Positions 1-11,289 of a stretch of 64,000 nt of DNA are shown here, piece by piece. Within the stretch, counting starts at the first letter, position 1. Each line of letters begins with the position of its first letter. Source of the stretch: Rutpela maculata. Taxonomy: Eukaryota > Arthropoda > Insecta > Coleoptera > Cerambycidae. Location: positions 83,269,652 through 83,333,651 of the forward strand of contig OW386286.2 of assembly GCA_936432065.2 (NCBI GenBank), read 5' to 3'. The position numbers and the translations under genes were made by a program. The notes under the pieces are model-generated. The model did no database searches. It was not told where the DNA came from and was given only the letters and a program-made list of their open reading frames with translations.

Positions 1-225
1 AAATACACTTGACATCATGGCAATTTCGAAAAATACCTAACTTCACTCCAAAACTTTACTGTTTGAAATTTTTTTTTTTTTGGCATTTGGCCACTAGCCA
101 TACAGCCAACCGCTACCCTAAAAAAGACATGTGACATCTGATGTAAATTGTCGTTGGTTGTGTTTATTGGTGTTTATGCTTTTAAAGAAAAAGGACAAAG
201 ATTCTTTTTTTTTTATTATCACACT

Positions 226-434
226 TTAATCTGTAGCTCTTTTTTGCGGTCTCATAAACAATTCTATAGTTTCAATGAGAAATCGGCATAATTCCTTAGA
301 CATTCTAAATATTTGTACAAACTCTTTTTCACATAAAACTTCAAACGGATCTACATTATTAAATCTGTTGTGTCTCTGTATGAGATTATCTGCATTTTCT
401 AGATTTTCAATGTTCGCAATATATTGTAGATCGT
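226..434 (-). pseudogene. PIF/Harbinger (HARBI1-like) transposase N-terminal exon remnant
   Basis: Seen: on the minus strand an open frame of about 69 codons follows a splice-acceptor-like tract (pyrimidine-poor, ending AAATAG just above 434) and contains the block NVDPFEVLCEKEFVQIFRMS followed by KELCRFLIETIELF and a stop. Known: HARBI1-type nucleases begin with a 'NPFE...EFxxxFRMSKxxxxxLxxxI' helix region ahead of the DDE nuclease core. Inferred: this is the N-terminal exon of a Harbinger transposase; the catalytic core is missing, as the frame stops right after RPQKRATD and the next 225 bases show no continuation. The two long-TIR elements at 1717 and 12500 have the 3-bp TWA duplications of this superfamily, so this could be a relic of the source that moved such elements, but no physical link is visible. 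Confidence 0.5.
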
Positions 435-1336
435 CTATTTTCAAGAAATACAACAACAAAATAGATGTTATTAATTTATCCTAACACATTTAAAATTTTT
501 AAAAACACATCAAATAAAATATTTGGTTATATACCTACTATCATTCGCATATTTACGTATGACATTTACCGATTGCGATTGCCAAAACCCGCTCGCTGCT
601 TAATGCGAACACTCGAATACCTTGCGAATAGCCCAGAATGCCTAGTTAGAACATTCATGCGAATTTTAGTGATATGCGAGTAACCTTCAAAAATGCGAGC
701 GGTCAAGAATAGCACTGCTGCATGGGGACAAGTACGTCGTAAGACTGACCGAAAGTTATTAAACTCATGTCATAGTCGAACTCCATCCCGTGAATGATAA
801 AATCACAATCTGGGACCTTTAAGCTAACCATAAGCGAACCAAAATTTTTAAGTATAATATTTCTATCTATTTTCAGTCAGCCATAATGACCAAAATACGA
901 AATTTTTAAATTCTTTTCAAAAGGGCATGCATTAAATCCTGAGGAGGTTAAATGAATTTTTTCTACCAAATCGATTGTTAGCGCACGCTCTCACTTGTAT
1001 AGTTAAAAAAGTAATTTGCCTTAGCTGAGGAGGCGTGATTCTTTCACAGTATATCATTTTGCAGGAAAATCACTGTATTATTTCATGCTTATTAAATAAA
1101 TGGCATTCTTTGAACTAATTGCATTTTATTGATGTAAGGAATTGTTGCTAGTCTTAATCACTGGAGTTTTCGTTTGGAAGACCTAAACAACTAAGTTAAT
1201 CGTAATCTCATGATTCTTTAAGTCTGATACTCAGTATTTTGGTCGCCTTACAGGAGCTTGATTGGGATTTTTCAATGCGATTTCTCCAGAAATCTTTAAG
1301 TGCACGGACCATTATTAGTAGGTAAATACATACAGA
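435..1336. other. No recognisable gene
   Basis: AT-rich sequence with only short frames on either strand. The stretch 540-700 is richer in the word GCGA and reads as possibly repeat-derived, but I cannot assign it to a family. Confidence 0.5.
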
Positions 1337-1337
1337 C

Positions 1338-1511
1338 CACGTCAAATTCCAATCCCGTCGGAGATAAATCTTCCATAGGGATTTTTTTTTGCAAAAATAG
1401 CAGAAACCAAGAGACGTCAGACCACTTATTACTGTATAAACAGACTAAAATCACGTCAAATTCCAATCCCGCAGGAGAAAAATCTTCGATAGGGATTTTT
1501 TTATGCAAAAA
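1338..1511. repeat. Two-copy direct repeat (about 60-bp unit, 114-bp spacing)
   Basis: A unit starting CACGTCAAATTCCAATCCCG and ending in a T-run plus GCAAAAA occurs at 1338-1397 and again at 1452-1511 with a handful of mismatches. The frames that cross it on both strands repeat the same peptide words, which is expected from the duplication and is not evidence of coding. Confidence 0.7.
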
Positions 1512-1927
1512 CTGCACTAATCTAAAGACATAAAAGCCCTTATTGTCAGAGAACAATTGAAATCACGTCTTGAGAGAGAGCGTCGTTAATAATCTGAGGA
1601 AGTGCAGCCTTGACCCATTATCGTGGAAGAACGGGGCAGAACGCGACTGGCACCGTTCTAAAAATAAATTGATGTCGCGTCAATTTGACGTCTTCTACAT
1701 TTTCAAATGCATATAACACAGCCCCACAAAAAAAGTTCAGACCAGCGAGTCAGACCCATGTATCCCTATATATTTTTGGTCGCTGAATCCGAATCCGAGG
1801 TCAAAATAATTTGTACACCCCCAAAATCTTTAGATAGTGCCAAGAAACACCACTTGACTGGGGCAAAAAGAATATTAAGCTACGAGAATAGTTGTTACAT
1901 CCTAATCGAACGAATTATTGTGACGTA

Positions 1928-1952
1928 TACTTTCCGGTGAGGCCGGAAAGTG
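1928..1952. repeat. Short hairpin near the LTR terminus
   Basis: ACTTTCCGG and CCGGAAAGT face each other around the 5-base loop TGAGG, about 10 bp inside the left end of the LTR-like insertion. The word is similar in style to the perfect palindrome at 33172. Confidence 0.6.
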
Positions 1953-2614
1953 GTCACTTTTGGCACCTTAGCAACGGTTCGGTTACTCGGGCGCCACCTT
2001 TACAATTTTTTACGTGGGGCAAAGGTCCCACACTAGCCTCTTAACACAGCCTGTTACAGTAGGGCTGGGATAGCTACAGTGGAGAAAACAGTAACTTCCA
2101 GTGGGTCAATTTGGGAAAATTGGACTGTTACACAAACAGCAGTAAAACACAGAATTCGGTAAAACAAAATATCTATTTATTTCCTATAAGTTACAGTGAT
2201 AACGAAACTATTTACAGCTTAACTAGTTTAATATATACAGTACATTCATAATGCACAAAAGAGCAAACCCAGGCTGTGACGTGCTGATGATTACGGTAAG
2301 TGCTACCATGCGATACGGTGACGTTACTAAGGTAGGCAGGAGTGAAGCAGCGATATGGCGGTAAAAATGGCGGTGACGTACAGTTTGACAGACAATGACA
2401 GGTTAAAGGATTGAATTGCCGAGTTAATCAGGTTACGGGTTGTCATTAAATACCAGGAAGAAACAAGCAGTTATCAAACAAAGCAGCAAAATTAATTATT
2501 TTAAGGGTCAAACTTGGCTAATACCAGAAATCTCAAAGCTGGAAGAGAGGTATGATTAGTCAAGTGGCATTCTGCAACTCCTGGCCTGTAACAAGGTATG
2601 ATTAGAGTGGTATG

Positions 2615-3114
2615 CACACCAACGGTCTCTGGGAAGAGCGGCTAGACCCCAGAGTGGTTAGTGTGCTAATCCTATGCCCACGACGTACCTTCAGGGAAGC
2701 GGCTAGACCCTCGGGTACCCCGAGAACACAGGACTCTACCTAACAGAACTAAAGGAATCCTGGAAGTGGCAACCCAGTAGATGCTCTCGTCCTCCTGGCC
2801 TGAAATAAATGTATGATTAGGGCGGTACACACACCAACGGTCTCTGAAAAGAACGACTAGACCCCAGAGTCGTTAGTGTGTGGGTTCCATGCCCACGACG
2901 TACCTTCAGGGAAACGGCTAGACCATCGGGCACCCCGAGAACACAGAACTTTACCGGTAACAGTGTTATAGGCAACAAAGAATTATTGAAACGGCAAACG
3001 CACCAACAGCCTCTGAAAAGAACGGCTAGATCCCAGAGTCGTTGGTGCGTCCAACCTATGCCCACGACGTACCTTCCGGGAAACGGCTAGACCTTCTGGT
3101 ACCCCGAGAACACA
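2615..3114. repeat. Three-unit repeat array with recurring CGGCTAGACC motif
   Basis: Three units of about 116 bp start at 2615, 2830 and 2999 (spacings 215 and 169). Each runs from 'CACCAACGGTCTCTG' through a partial inverted copy of itself (…CGTTAGTGTG) and the constant block CACGACGTACCTTC to 'CCCCGAGAACACAG'. The word (A/G)(A/G/C)CGGCTAGA or its CGACTAGA variant occurs twice in each unit, so six times overall. The array is GC-richer than its surroundings. In an LTR such arrays are often binding-site clusters; that role is inference. Confidence 0.75.
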
Positions 3115-4040
3115 GATCTTACCAAAACAAAGAACAGAAAGATATGAATCCCTAATATCAGCCAAGTCGTTACCTGTACCTATTATTTATGAACCTACTC
3201 ACTTTTCGTCCTGGCCCACGTCCGGTCTGGTAACGGTCTCGAGTCGCACTCCTCGTTCCGGTCTTCTCAGCGTAGACTATAACAGAAGATTCACGGTTAG
3301 AGTGGGGCTCCTGCTTACTGCTGGACGCGTCTAGAGTCGTGGAGCGTCCGACCACGACTGTTTGATATCACAAGTTTTAATAAATACTTTCCTCTTTCAA
3401 CAAGCCGGTAGAGGGGAGAAATGTGCAGACACGGTGCGTAGCGGTAAATGAATACTTGTATTATTTTCAGGTGAAACGGTTAAATGAAAAATATTTTACA
3501 AGTCAGAAATCGCGGACTTTACCATAATTTTCTGTCTCCCGGTCTTAGAAAAATTTCACTTACTTACTTTACTTACTTATTTCCGAAGCTGGCTGCAGTG
3601 GGCACGTCTGGTCGCTGTTGGAGCTCGTGAGGAACTGACTGTCTGCTCTCAGCGCGTCGGGTATCTAGTCCACTATCCCCTCTATTCGCGGTAATGACGG
3701 GGGAACAGTGCGCGTGGATATTGATTGACGTAGGCGCAACTTAGTACAGTGTCGCGGAAATATAATTCAAATATTAACTTACGTCTGCTGGCGGTTTCCC
3801 TGGAGAAGGCACTTCTGCTCGCTGTTGTTCACTGGTAGCAACTGAATGCTTTTTGCGGAGACCACGGTTTAGTATGCATTTTCAGTTTCGGTTGGGCCTG
3901 GTGGGGCCTACTAGTTTATGCGGTGATATAATTATTTTTCACAGCCTGGTAACTTTTATTAAATAATCTAACAGAAACATATTTATTTATGGAAAATATA
4001 AGTGGTTTATTCGGGTTGAAAATACGCTTCATTACATTAT

Positions 4041-5160
4041 ATAAATTAAGGTTAAACAGCAGTGTACATACAATATAAATGAAACACAGCCCCAGTGGGG
4101 GGCGAAAACTAGCCCCAATTTATCAAAAATTGATCCAAAACAGTAATGACTGCTGAAAAACCTCGAAATGTCTAAGTTTTGTTAAATTGATAAGAAACTG
4201 CATCAGATCCGACGTAATCTTCATAAACTGCCCCTATAGGGTTGAGAACAACCACCCCTCAGTTTAAAGGACACAAAACAAGAGACAACGTAAAATCCAA
4301 CAGGAATTCTATTTTGCGTAGTACTCTAAAATAGATCTAGAAACTTACACACCATCAACGTCCTACAGATGGTGTGGAAACTACCCCCTATGTAAGATTT
4401 ATCTATAAAAAGTTACAGTGACTTCTATAAAAATTCGAAACACCTGCGTTGTGTGGAAGTGAGAAGAAACTAGACTATGTTCGACGCTGTGCTTGAAAAC
4501 CACCCCCATGGGGTTGCGAGATGCCACACCTATAAACGAAGGACAGTGGAAGTGTGTAGCACGATTTTTGCCAATCATAGCATCCATAAAAATGTAAATC
4601 CGGTTAGTTTCTCTCTGTTTTTTCAGCATCCTACGGATATAGGGATGGATATAGGGATATAGGGTTGCGAGATGCCATCTCGCAACCCCGTGGGGGTGGT
4701 TTTCAAGCACAGCGATGAACATAGTCTCACTTCCACACAACGCAGGTGTTTCGAATTTTTATAGAAGTCACTGTAACTTTTTATGGATAAATTTTACATA
4801 GGAGGTAGTTTCCACACCATCTGAGGGTTGACACTGTAGGACGTTGATGGTACGTAAGTTTCTAGTTCTATTTTAGAGTACTACGTAAAATAGAAATCCT
4901 GTTGGATTTTACGTTTTCTCTTATTTTGTGTCCTTTAAACTTGAGGGTGGTTGTTCCCAACCCTATAGGGGCATTTTATGAAGATTACGTCGGACCTGAT
5001 GCAGTTTTTTATCACTTTAACAAAACTTAGACAGCTTTTTCAGCAGTCATTACTGTTTTGGATCGATTTTTATAAATGGGGGCTAGTTTTCGTCCCTCAC
5101 TGGGGGTGTGTTTCATATCTATTGTATGTACGCTGCTGTTTAACCAAAATTTGTATAATT
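4041..5160. repeat. Inner inverted-repeat arms of the 1717-5339 element
   Basis: The arm 4041-4535 is matched in reverse by 4665-5160, including the block CCCCATGGGGTTGCGAGATG / CATCTCGCAACCCCGTGGGG near the centre. The roughly 130-bp loop contains a short GGATATAGGGAT repeat at 4636-4662. Open frames crossing the arms are products of the palindrome, not genes. Confidence 0.8.
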
Positions 5161-5342
5161 CAATCGATTAAGATGTAACAACTATTCTCGTAGCTTAATA
5201 TTCTTTTTACCCCAGTCCAGGGGTGTTTCTTGGCTCTAGCTAAAGATTTTGACCTCGGACTCGGATTCAGCGACCGAAAATACATAGGAATACATGGGTC
5301 TGGTTCGCTGGTCTGAACTTTTTTTTTTGTGGGGCTGTGTAA

Positions 5343-6205
5343 TCTAACGAAGTAGAAGCGTAGCGTATTCATTTCTTGTACGCGTCTATGACGAGACGCC
5401 CCGTGGAGCGAAGGCCCAACACTGACTTGCGTGCGATTGCGGAAGACTATTAAGCGACATACGGCTTGGGAGAGAGTGACGTCAGCTATTCGAGTGCCTG
5501 AGTTTATGAAGAATTTGACTTTAAAGCAGCATATTTCTGGAAATGCATGTCAGATCAACCTCAAATTTTCAGTGTAATAACTATTTGATGATTACTTCTC
5601 ACAATTGTAATAAAAAGTGCAATATGAAAAGACTAAATTAATTTTATTATTTTAGCAACTCCAAACTGTTGGGCTTATGAGTATATTGTAGTCTAGAATG
5701 GTCTCGTCACGTACAAGATCTTTGTACAAAATTATATAAAACTTGTTTTGCCTTAGCAGTTGCATCTAAGAGCTGCAGATTATCTATATTGTGACAATTA
5801 TATTTTATATAACAGTAATGATAATAGTAATGACGAAATTTCTTAAACTTATGTACTTTGTACTTAGTAGTAATATTGTTATTAATAGTCCCCAAGAGGC
5901 TAAAGGTGAAGAGCTTTGAAGTGGGGTGTCCTAGGAAAAAGACAGGTATTTTTAGTGTTATTTTGAACCAAACTAGATGCTTCCGAAGAACTGCCTCCTG
6001 TTACTGCCATACCCAATATTATTAACATATTAGTGGTTCATCAATTTTACAATAGGCAGATGTCCAAAGAAAACTTTTAGAGAAAATCATCTTAATAAAA
6101 AATTGAAATGGTCTATTTTCACGAATTAGCATAATGTTCATTGATAAACATATTAAAATATGTATTATTATTTAATAAAATTGAGTAATTCATTGATGGA
6201 ATTTA
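5343..6205. other. No recognisable gene
   Basis: Moderately GC-rich for the first 150 bp, then AT-rich. I see no transposon motif, RNA gene or plausible exon. Confidence 0.5.
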
Positions 6206-6896
6206 TACAGGGTCTTCTTTAATGACATGCTGAGGAATCATCCTGAGGTCACTTTATAAAGAAAAGATCATATGAACATATGTCCGCAACGGCTTAAATT
6301 TTTTGCTACAGGGTGTTGATTTTTTTTAAAATCGTTATTTTTTAATATGTCAGAAAGTACTTTGGATAATATTTTCAATTTTGGTATGTGTCAATAAGAT
6401 ATAAAACCACATATTTTAGTTAGAAAAGTTATTTTATCGCTCCACCAGCGGCGTCCCTGCAAACATGTCCTCTGATATTTAAGAAAAGGTGGAACGCCAC
6501 TGACATTTTTCCATGTGGATATTTTTTCTGATTAGCCCGGTCAATTCTACATGAAAACGGTCGCTTGCGTTTTTCCCGTCAGACGCACATTTTTTGATTA
6601 AAACAATTAAATTTAAATTGAAACTAATTATTGTTATTAACATTGATAATGATAAATTTTGTTTTATAAAAATTGCTGGAAATAGGCATGCTTCACTTAA
6701 TAGGCATGCTTCCGCCCGTCTTCGCACCGAACTCGTTTAAATATTCCCGGGGTATTCGCTCTCTTTAATCTTCTAGAGTGTTAATTGGAGTTTTAATACA
6801 CCAGGGTTTAAGATGACTACCAAAAAGAAATCGAAACTATTGAGATCGGGGGATCTTGCTAGCCATTGCTGAGGTTCTCCGCGACCTATTCAACGA

Positions 6897-7195
6897 TTAG
6901 GATAAACCACATGTAAATAAATGGTTGCGAACAATTACACTGAAATGAACAGGAGGTCCATCGTACATGTACCATATTTGATTCCTTAACGCAATTGGTA
7001 CATCTTCAAGCAACACAGATAGTTCTTTTTGGAGAAAATGCAGGTAAGATTGATCATTAAGGCGTCTTGGCAGAAACAAGGGCCTATAAGATTATTACCA
7101 ATAATTCCTACCCGAACATTAACCGAAAATTGCTCTTTTAAATGGGTTTCGGTTATGGCAAGTAAATTAATATAAAGTGGCTGAAAAATATTCAA
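6897..7195 (-). pseudogene. IS630/mariner-like transposase DDE fragment
   Basis: Seen: two overlapping minus-strand frames give, in order, SVNVRVGIIGNNLIGP and then FLPRRLNDQSYLHFLQKEL…VPIALRNQIWYMYDGPPVHF. Known: insect DDE_3-type mariner-like transposases have 'NVWAGIVGDHLIGP…LPxRLxGxxYLxFLxxxLPxLLEDVPLxxRxxMWFQHDGAPAHF'. The D of 'YDGPPVHF' corresponds to the second catalytic aspartate. Inferred: this is the middle of the DDE core with at least one frameshift between the two blocks (near 7080). It is opposite in strand to the neighbouring transposase at 7218, so it comes from a different copy. Confidence 0.65.
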
Positions 7196-7217
7196 GAAAT
7201 GAAAAAAATTACATGTT

Positions 7218-7970
7218 GATTACTTATGGAGAGACTCAACGTAACGGAACTAGAGCACAAACTCTGTACGGATAGAGACATCCAGAAAGAAGACAACCTC
7301 CGAGAAACTATTTCGCCCAGTTGGAGCATTAATTTAGAACAGAATTTAATAGAGAAATTGAAGAAAAATGTATTGTGGAAACGGAAATTAATGTAATAGC
7401 TTTAGTGCGTGTTGACAAATTGAATGAACATGAATTACCAGTTTCCAAAAAATCAGCCAGAAAATTTTTAAAGAAACACGGCTATCGTTCTTATAAATAT
7501 GCATCAATTTTGTATTAGAATGATTACCAGCGAGGAATAACCTTTTGTAATTGGTTACAGTGCCGCCAACTAAGAAATGAGAATTTTATCAAAATATTGG
7601 GCAATTGAAAATCCTCATATTATGAGATAGGGGCGATTTCAGGAGTGGTCTGGCTTCAATGTTTGGTAAGGCGTACTGGGCGACCATATCATAGGTCCAA
7701 TAATATTTGACGAAAATCTAGCTGGACTAGAATTTCTCCAAAATATAATCATTCCACACATTATTCAAATTCCCAGTACCAATATTGATGAGATTTACTT
7801 CCAACAAGACGGGGCTGGACCACACAATGCTATCATCACAGCATAGAAAGAGATTACCTAAATGAATTGATTCCAGATCGTTGAATTGCAACAAATAACA
7901 CCTCAACAACTACAGAATATTAGACGCGCTACTCTGTGTATTAGTCAAAACGGTGAATAGTTTGAACAAT
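7218..7970 (+). pseudogene. DUF4817/HTH/DDE mariner-like transposase, degenerate
   Basis: Seen: reading across frames gives TYGETQRNGTRAQTLYG, then PERRQPPRNYFAQLEH, then ETEINVIALVRVDKL, SARKFLKKHGYRSYKYA, ITFCNWLQCRQLRNENF, LGDHIIGPIIFDENLAG and NIDEIYFQQDGAGPHNA. Known: this is the order of an N-terminal DUF4817 region, a helix-turn-helix, and the DDE_3 core of insect IS630/mariner relatives; FQQDGAGPHNA holds the second catalytic aspartate. The first catalytic block (WTDE) and the final 'PARSPDLTPLDF' block are not visible, and there are several frameshifts and stops. Inferred: the decayed transposase of the 6208-10627 element. Confidence 0.65.
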
Positions 7971-7989
7971 CTTTATGATCGTTTATTGT

Positions 7990-8743
7990 GATTTAGGTTT
8001 TAAATAATTGTGTTATTTTATTTATTCATGGTTTTTATGTCTTGTTAAAATTATTTCTTGTTTAATTTGTGTTTACCTTTTTAAAATACTTTTTTTTTAT
8101 TGAGAAAGATATCGTTAAGAAATGATTAATGGCCAAAAAATTAAAGTTTATGAATCATTATTTCTGATCAATAAAGGAAAATAGCACGGTCCCATTAAGA
8201 ATTTTTTACGGAGAACTGAAAATGAAAATGAAATTCCGTCTTTTGAGAAAAACCTAAAAACAGTCGTACTTATCAGTAATTCAAATAACTATTTTGTTCT
8301 TTACAGACAAATCTACAATCTTGTTAATAATTTACATAGCCTACTTAGTCATTTTCTTACGTCGCCATCATCTGACGGGGCCATTTTGAAAAAAATAAAA
8401 AATTGTTCGTATCTCACTTATTTCTTGGAATTTTTTAAACCGGAAAAAACTGTTGTACTTAAATTTTATGCTTAATAAAAGACCATGAAAAAAACGTAGT
8501 CATTCTATTTAAGAAAACAAAGTTTATCTCACTTCCGATTCAACCGGAAGAGATATTTTCGTTCCTGTTAGTAAAAGTATACTTTTGTATAATTTATGTG
8601 TAAAATGAGATTTTCAAATTCAAAAACAATCAAAGAATTGGGGGCGTATATTGGCTCGTGGCCACCGGGTATACAACTCTCCATAAAATTAAATGGTTTA
8701 TTATCTTCTTCATTAAGATTCAAAAATTCAATTCAATTCAAAA
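7990..8743. other. No recognisable gene
   Basis: AT-rich interior of the mariner-like element. Short frames only; nothing I can assign. Confidence 0.5.
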
Positions 8744-8745
8744 AA

Positions 8746-9030
8746 ACAGCTCCACAAAATAAAAAAAGTGGTCTGTTTCCAGAATTCCATTGGGTGACCC
8801 CCTATGGCCTATTTCGACGTGCTGAACACGAATCAGTGTTCGTTTAGCTCCATCACCCACCATTTTTTTGTAAATCGCGAAAATAAACTAAAAAAACCCA
8901 TAATTTATTATTTGGTGGGTGATGGAGCTAAACGGACACCTGATTTGTATTTAGCATGTCGAAATATATGGGGCTTATCCAATGGAGTTCCAGAAATAGC
9001 CAACTTTTCACTTTTTTTTGTGTGTTTGTG
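8746..9030. mobile_element. Small hairpin MITE of the Harbinger-like family
   Basis: Seen: 8780-8872 is mirrored by 8911-9005 (for example GGTGGGTGATGGAGCTAAAC against its complement), around a 40-bp AT-rich loop. The right end reads GTGTGTTTGTG followed by TAA (9031-9033), matching the CACA…-type terminus of the elements at 1717 and 12500. The arm also contains 'TTTCGACGTGCTGAACACGAATC', the family word seen as 'TTTCGACCCGCTGAACAAGAATC' in the 12500 element. The left end is degenerate. Confidence 0.65.
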
Positions 9031-9124
9031 TAATATATTTGCTTACGTGGTTTTCTATAAAATGGCGGAGGATCCGGTGATATTCATATATTACACAGGC
9101 AGGCACACGTACCAGACTCCATAG

Positions 9125-10233
9125 CCATAGGGGCTGCTTAGTATAGCTATATGTCCTTGGTTTTTCCTCACCAAGTAGTTAGAATCTCAGTCTTTCTAGG
9201 CCTTCGCAGTGGCACAGCACTTGTACTGAGGTTTCCTCTTCCCCTTGACAGAATCTGCTTGTTGCATCATCTGCCAGGCCCATTAGACTCATATGCCTAT
9301 TGGGCCTACAATGTCCAGTTAGAAGCCCCACTATTATCCTAATGGCCTTTCTATTTTGGCATAGTAGATCTTCCGTGAATTTGGCCGATCGTTCTTTAAT
9401 GAACTCTTTAGCCTGTCTCTGTCATGGGAAACTCTTCCACCATTCTAGAGATTTGTCTTGTATCCATTTATTAATTGATGATCATTTGCATGGCTTAGCC
9501 ACACAAGGGTTCTGGACCTACCAGGGCCTTAGACGCACCTTCCCGAGCCAGTTCATCAGCCTTTTCATTTCCCCTGTGTCCCTCATATCCTGGTACCCAT
9601 ACTACGGTCACTTTATTCTGACCTTCTAGTGCGTTAATACAATCCCATACTAGTCTTGAATCGACCTGCATGGAATCGATTGCCTTTAGCGCTGCTTGGC
9701 TGTTGGAAAAATGGCAATTGACTGGTTGATAGTTCCTTGCCTCATTATTTCCTTTGTACACCGCTGTATAGCGGCCGCTTTAGCCTGAAATACTGTGGCA
9801 TGTATTCCTAGACTTATCGGGATTTCCGTTTTTAACCCTATCCCGTAAATCCCAGCTCCTACTCCATGTTCTGTCTTGGAGCCGTCCGTATACCAGATTG
9901 TTTGTGCTGATATCGGAGGCCCATTCTTCTAGTCCTCTCTGATTTTGATTTGAAAATTATTGTAGAAGTTATACTTTGGGACCATACTGTCCGTGGGCAT
10001 TCCCAAAATGGGATCTGCCTTCAGCACTGAGTATAAGTTTTGGTGCTCTGTTCCGGGTTGTTGCCTTATGGGCATTGTGCATTGAATTTGCCTGTGCAAC
10101 ACTGAACGAGCTTCCCCCTGGATAAAAATGTGTAGTGGTGGCAGATCTAAAAGGACCTCAAATGTAGCCATGGGAGCAGTTTTTATGGCCTCCGAGGCGC
10201 ACAGGCAAGCAAGCCTTTGTACTCCACTTTAGA
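9125..10233 (-). pseudogene. LINE (I/R1/Jockey-like) ORF2 C-terminus: linker, RNase H and zinc motif
   Basis: Seen on the minus strand: QRLACLCASEAIKTAPMATF and LLDLPPLHIFIQGEA (linker after the reverse transcriptase), then WYTDGSKTEHGVGAGIYGI (RNase H first strand with the catalytic D), HATVFQAKAAAIQRC, SNSQAALKAIDSMQVDSRLV, VTVVWVPGYEGHRGNEKADE and LAREGASKALVGPEP. Further on LTGHCRPNRHMSLMGLADDA and FCQGEEETSVQVLCHCEGLE form the Cys/His tail motif. Known: this domain order is typical of LINEs carrying an RNase H domain. The usual 'VPGH' reads VPGY, and at least one frameshift lies near 9705. It sits inside the 6208-10627 element; no poly(A) or target duplication was located. Confidence 0.75.
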
Positions 10234-10629
10234 TCTATATGTTCAAAAATTATTAGTCAATACTGCTAAATTAAGCAATTTGAATTTAATTGTTTTGCTA
10301 ATCAGAAAAAATATCCACATTGAAAAATGTCAGTGGCGTACCACTTTTTTGGCAAAAAATATCAGAAGACATGTTTGCAGAGACGCCACTGGTGGAGCAA
10401 TAACATAACTTTTCTAACTAAAATATGTGGTTTTATATCCTACTGACACATATCAAAATTGAAAATAGTAACTAAAGTACTTTCTGAGATATTAAAAAAT
10501 AACGATATAAAAAAAATCAACATCCTGTAGCAAAAAATTTAAGCCGTTGCGGACACATGTTCATATGAACTTTTCTTCATAAAGTGACCTAAGGAATCAC
10601 TCCCTGAAATATTAGCACGTCATCCTGTA

Positions 10630-11288
10630 TAACACGCAAGCTATCGTAAACTAAGCATCTATACACCGCGCCATCGGGTAATATAGAATAATACTGAAAA
10701 TAGTAAGTCAATTAAGAAAAAAGTTGTGCAGGGATTGAACTCTCGTAATGAATATGTATTAACTCTATAAATCAATTTTAACATCAAAGTTTAATATTAA
10801 GTACGATATCAGTGTTGGTAGGGATAATTTATTCTCTACAACATTAAAAGTGCCCGAGCAGTCGCATAAATCAAGAGTGCAAAAGATTGTTGAATTCATT
10901 TTTTAAATAATCTAACATGAGTTCAGAAATAAAACGAGACCGCAGCATCTCTCACTTGTTAATGATAATTTATTCAATGTCTCAAACGTATGCAGAGCAC
11001 TTACTTCATCACATTGCGGATCGCGGCGGCGTTTCTGAAATTTATTTGCCGTTTAGCCGCCTTTTAATTGCTTTAAATTAATTCTACTTCTAGCTGGCCT
11101 AGCAACTACCAAGGTTTATTATTTTACGGCTTAATTAATCTACACCGCTAATAAATATAAACTCTTAAAAGATTGTACGATAAGAGATAATACATCATTA
11201 ATGGCATATCGCCATTTCGTTACAGTAGGGGAGTTTCTTCGATTTTAATTTAAAATTATTGTGTTTAATTTATTAACAATGATTAGAG
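10630..11288. other. No recognisable gene
   Basis: AT-rich, with no transposon hallmark, RNA gene or convincing exon. Confidence 0.5.
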
Positions 11289-11289
11289 A

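Larger units (their letters stand above)
1919..4036. mobile_element. Solo-LTR-like insertion with TTAT target duplication
   Basis: Seen: the insertion begins TGTGACGTATAC and ends GCTTCATTACA, so it has the TGT...ACA termini of an LTR, and it is bracketed by TTAT at 1915-1918 and 4037-4040. The flanks rejoin cleanly: the right arm of the host element is continuous across the same point (around 5160). No gag, protease, reverse transcriptase or integrase frame is inside its 2118 bp. Known: recombination between two LTRs leaves a solo LTR with a 4-6 bp duplication. Inferred: a solo LTR of a Gypsy- or BEL-type element, unusually long and carrying internal repeats (2615-3114). An alternative is a non-coding LTR-like element (TRIM/LARD type). 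Orientation is not determined. Confidence 0.6.
1717..5339. mobile_element. Non-autonomous PIF/Harbinger-like foldback element (interrupted)
   Basis: Seen: the sequence from 1717 (CACAGCCCCACAAAAAAAG) reappears inverted ending at 5339, and the arm similarity continues for about 200 bp (1717-1914 against 5163-5339). Both ends are flanked by TAA (1714-1716 and 5340-5342). After removing the insertion at 1919-4036 the arms continue inward (4041-4535 against 4665-5160), giving a roughly 1.5-kb near-palindrome with arms near 700 bp. Known: PIF/Harbinger elements duplicate TWA. Inferred: a non-autonomous member of that superfamily; no transposase is inside. Its outer arm contains a word (ccgaatccgaggtcaaaat) that is repeated many times in the element at 12500, so the two are related. 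Confidence 0.7.
6208..10627. mobile_element. Mariner/IS630-like element with about 320-bp TIRs
   Basis: Seen: the sequence from 6208 to about 6535 reappears inverted at about 10290-10627, covering blocks such as the GTCCGCAACGGCTTAAATTTT region and the sequence around the GTTTGCAGAGACGCC word. Both termini sit next to TA (6206-6207, 10628-10629), the Tc1/mariner target. A transposase remnant of this superfamily lies inside on the plus strand (7218-7970). The element has been enlarged by later insertions: a hairpin MITE (8746-9030) and a LINE 3' region (9125-10233). The two TIRs differ by many substitutions, so the element is old. Confidence 0.7.

Noticed and set aside
1..225. Continuation of the HARBI1-like protein
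   Set aside because: All three minus-strand frames contain stops and none shows the DDE nuclease motifs.
2817..3165. Several overlapping frames of 60-80 codons on both strands
   Set aside because: They track the GC-rich repeat units in the LTR-like insertion and repeat the same peptide words.
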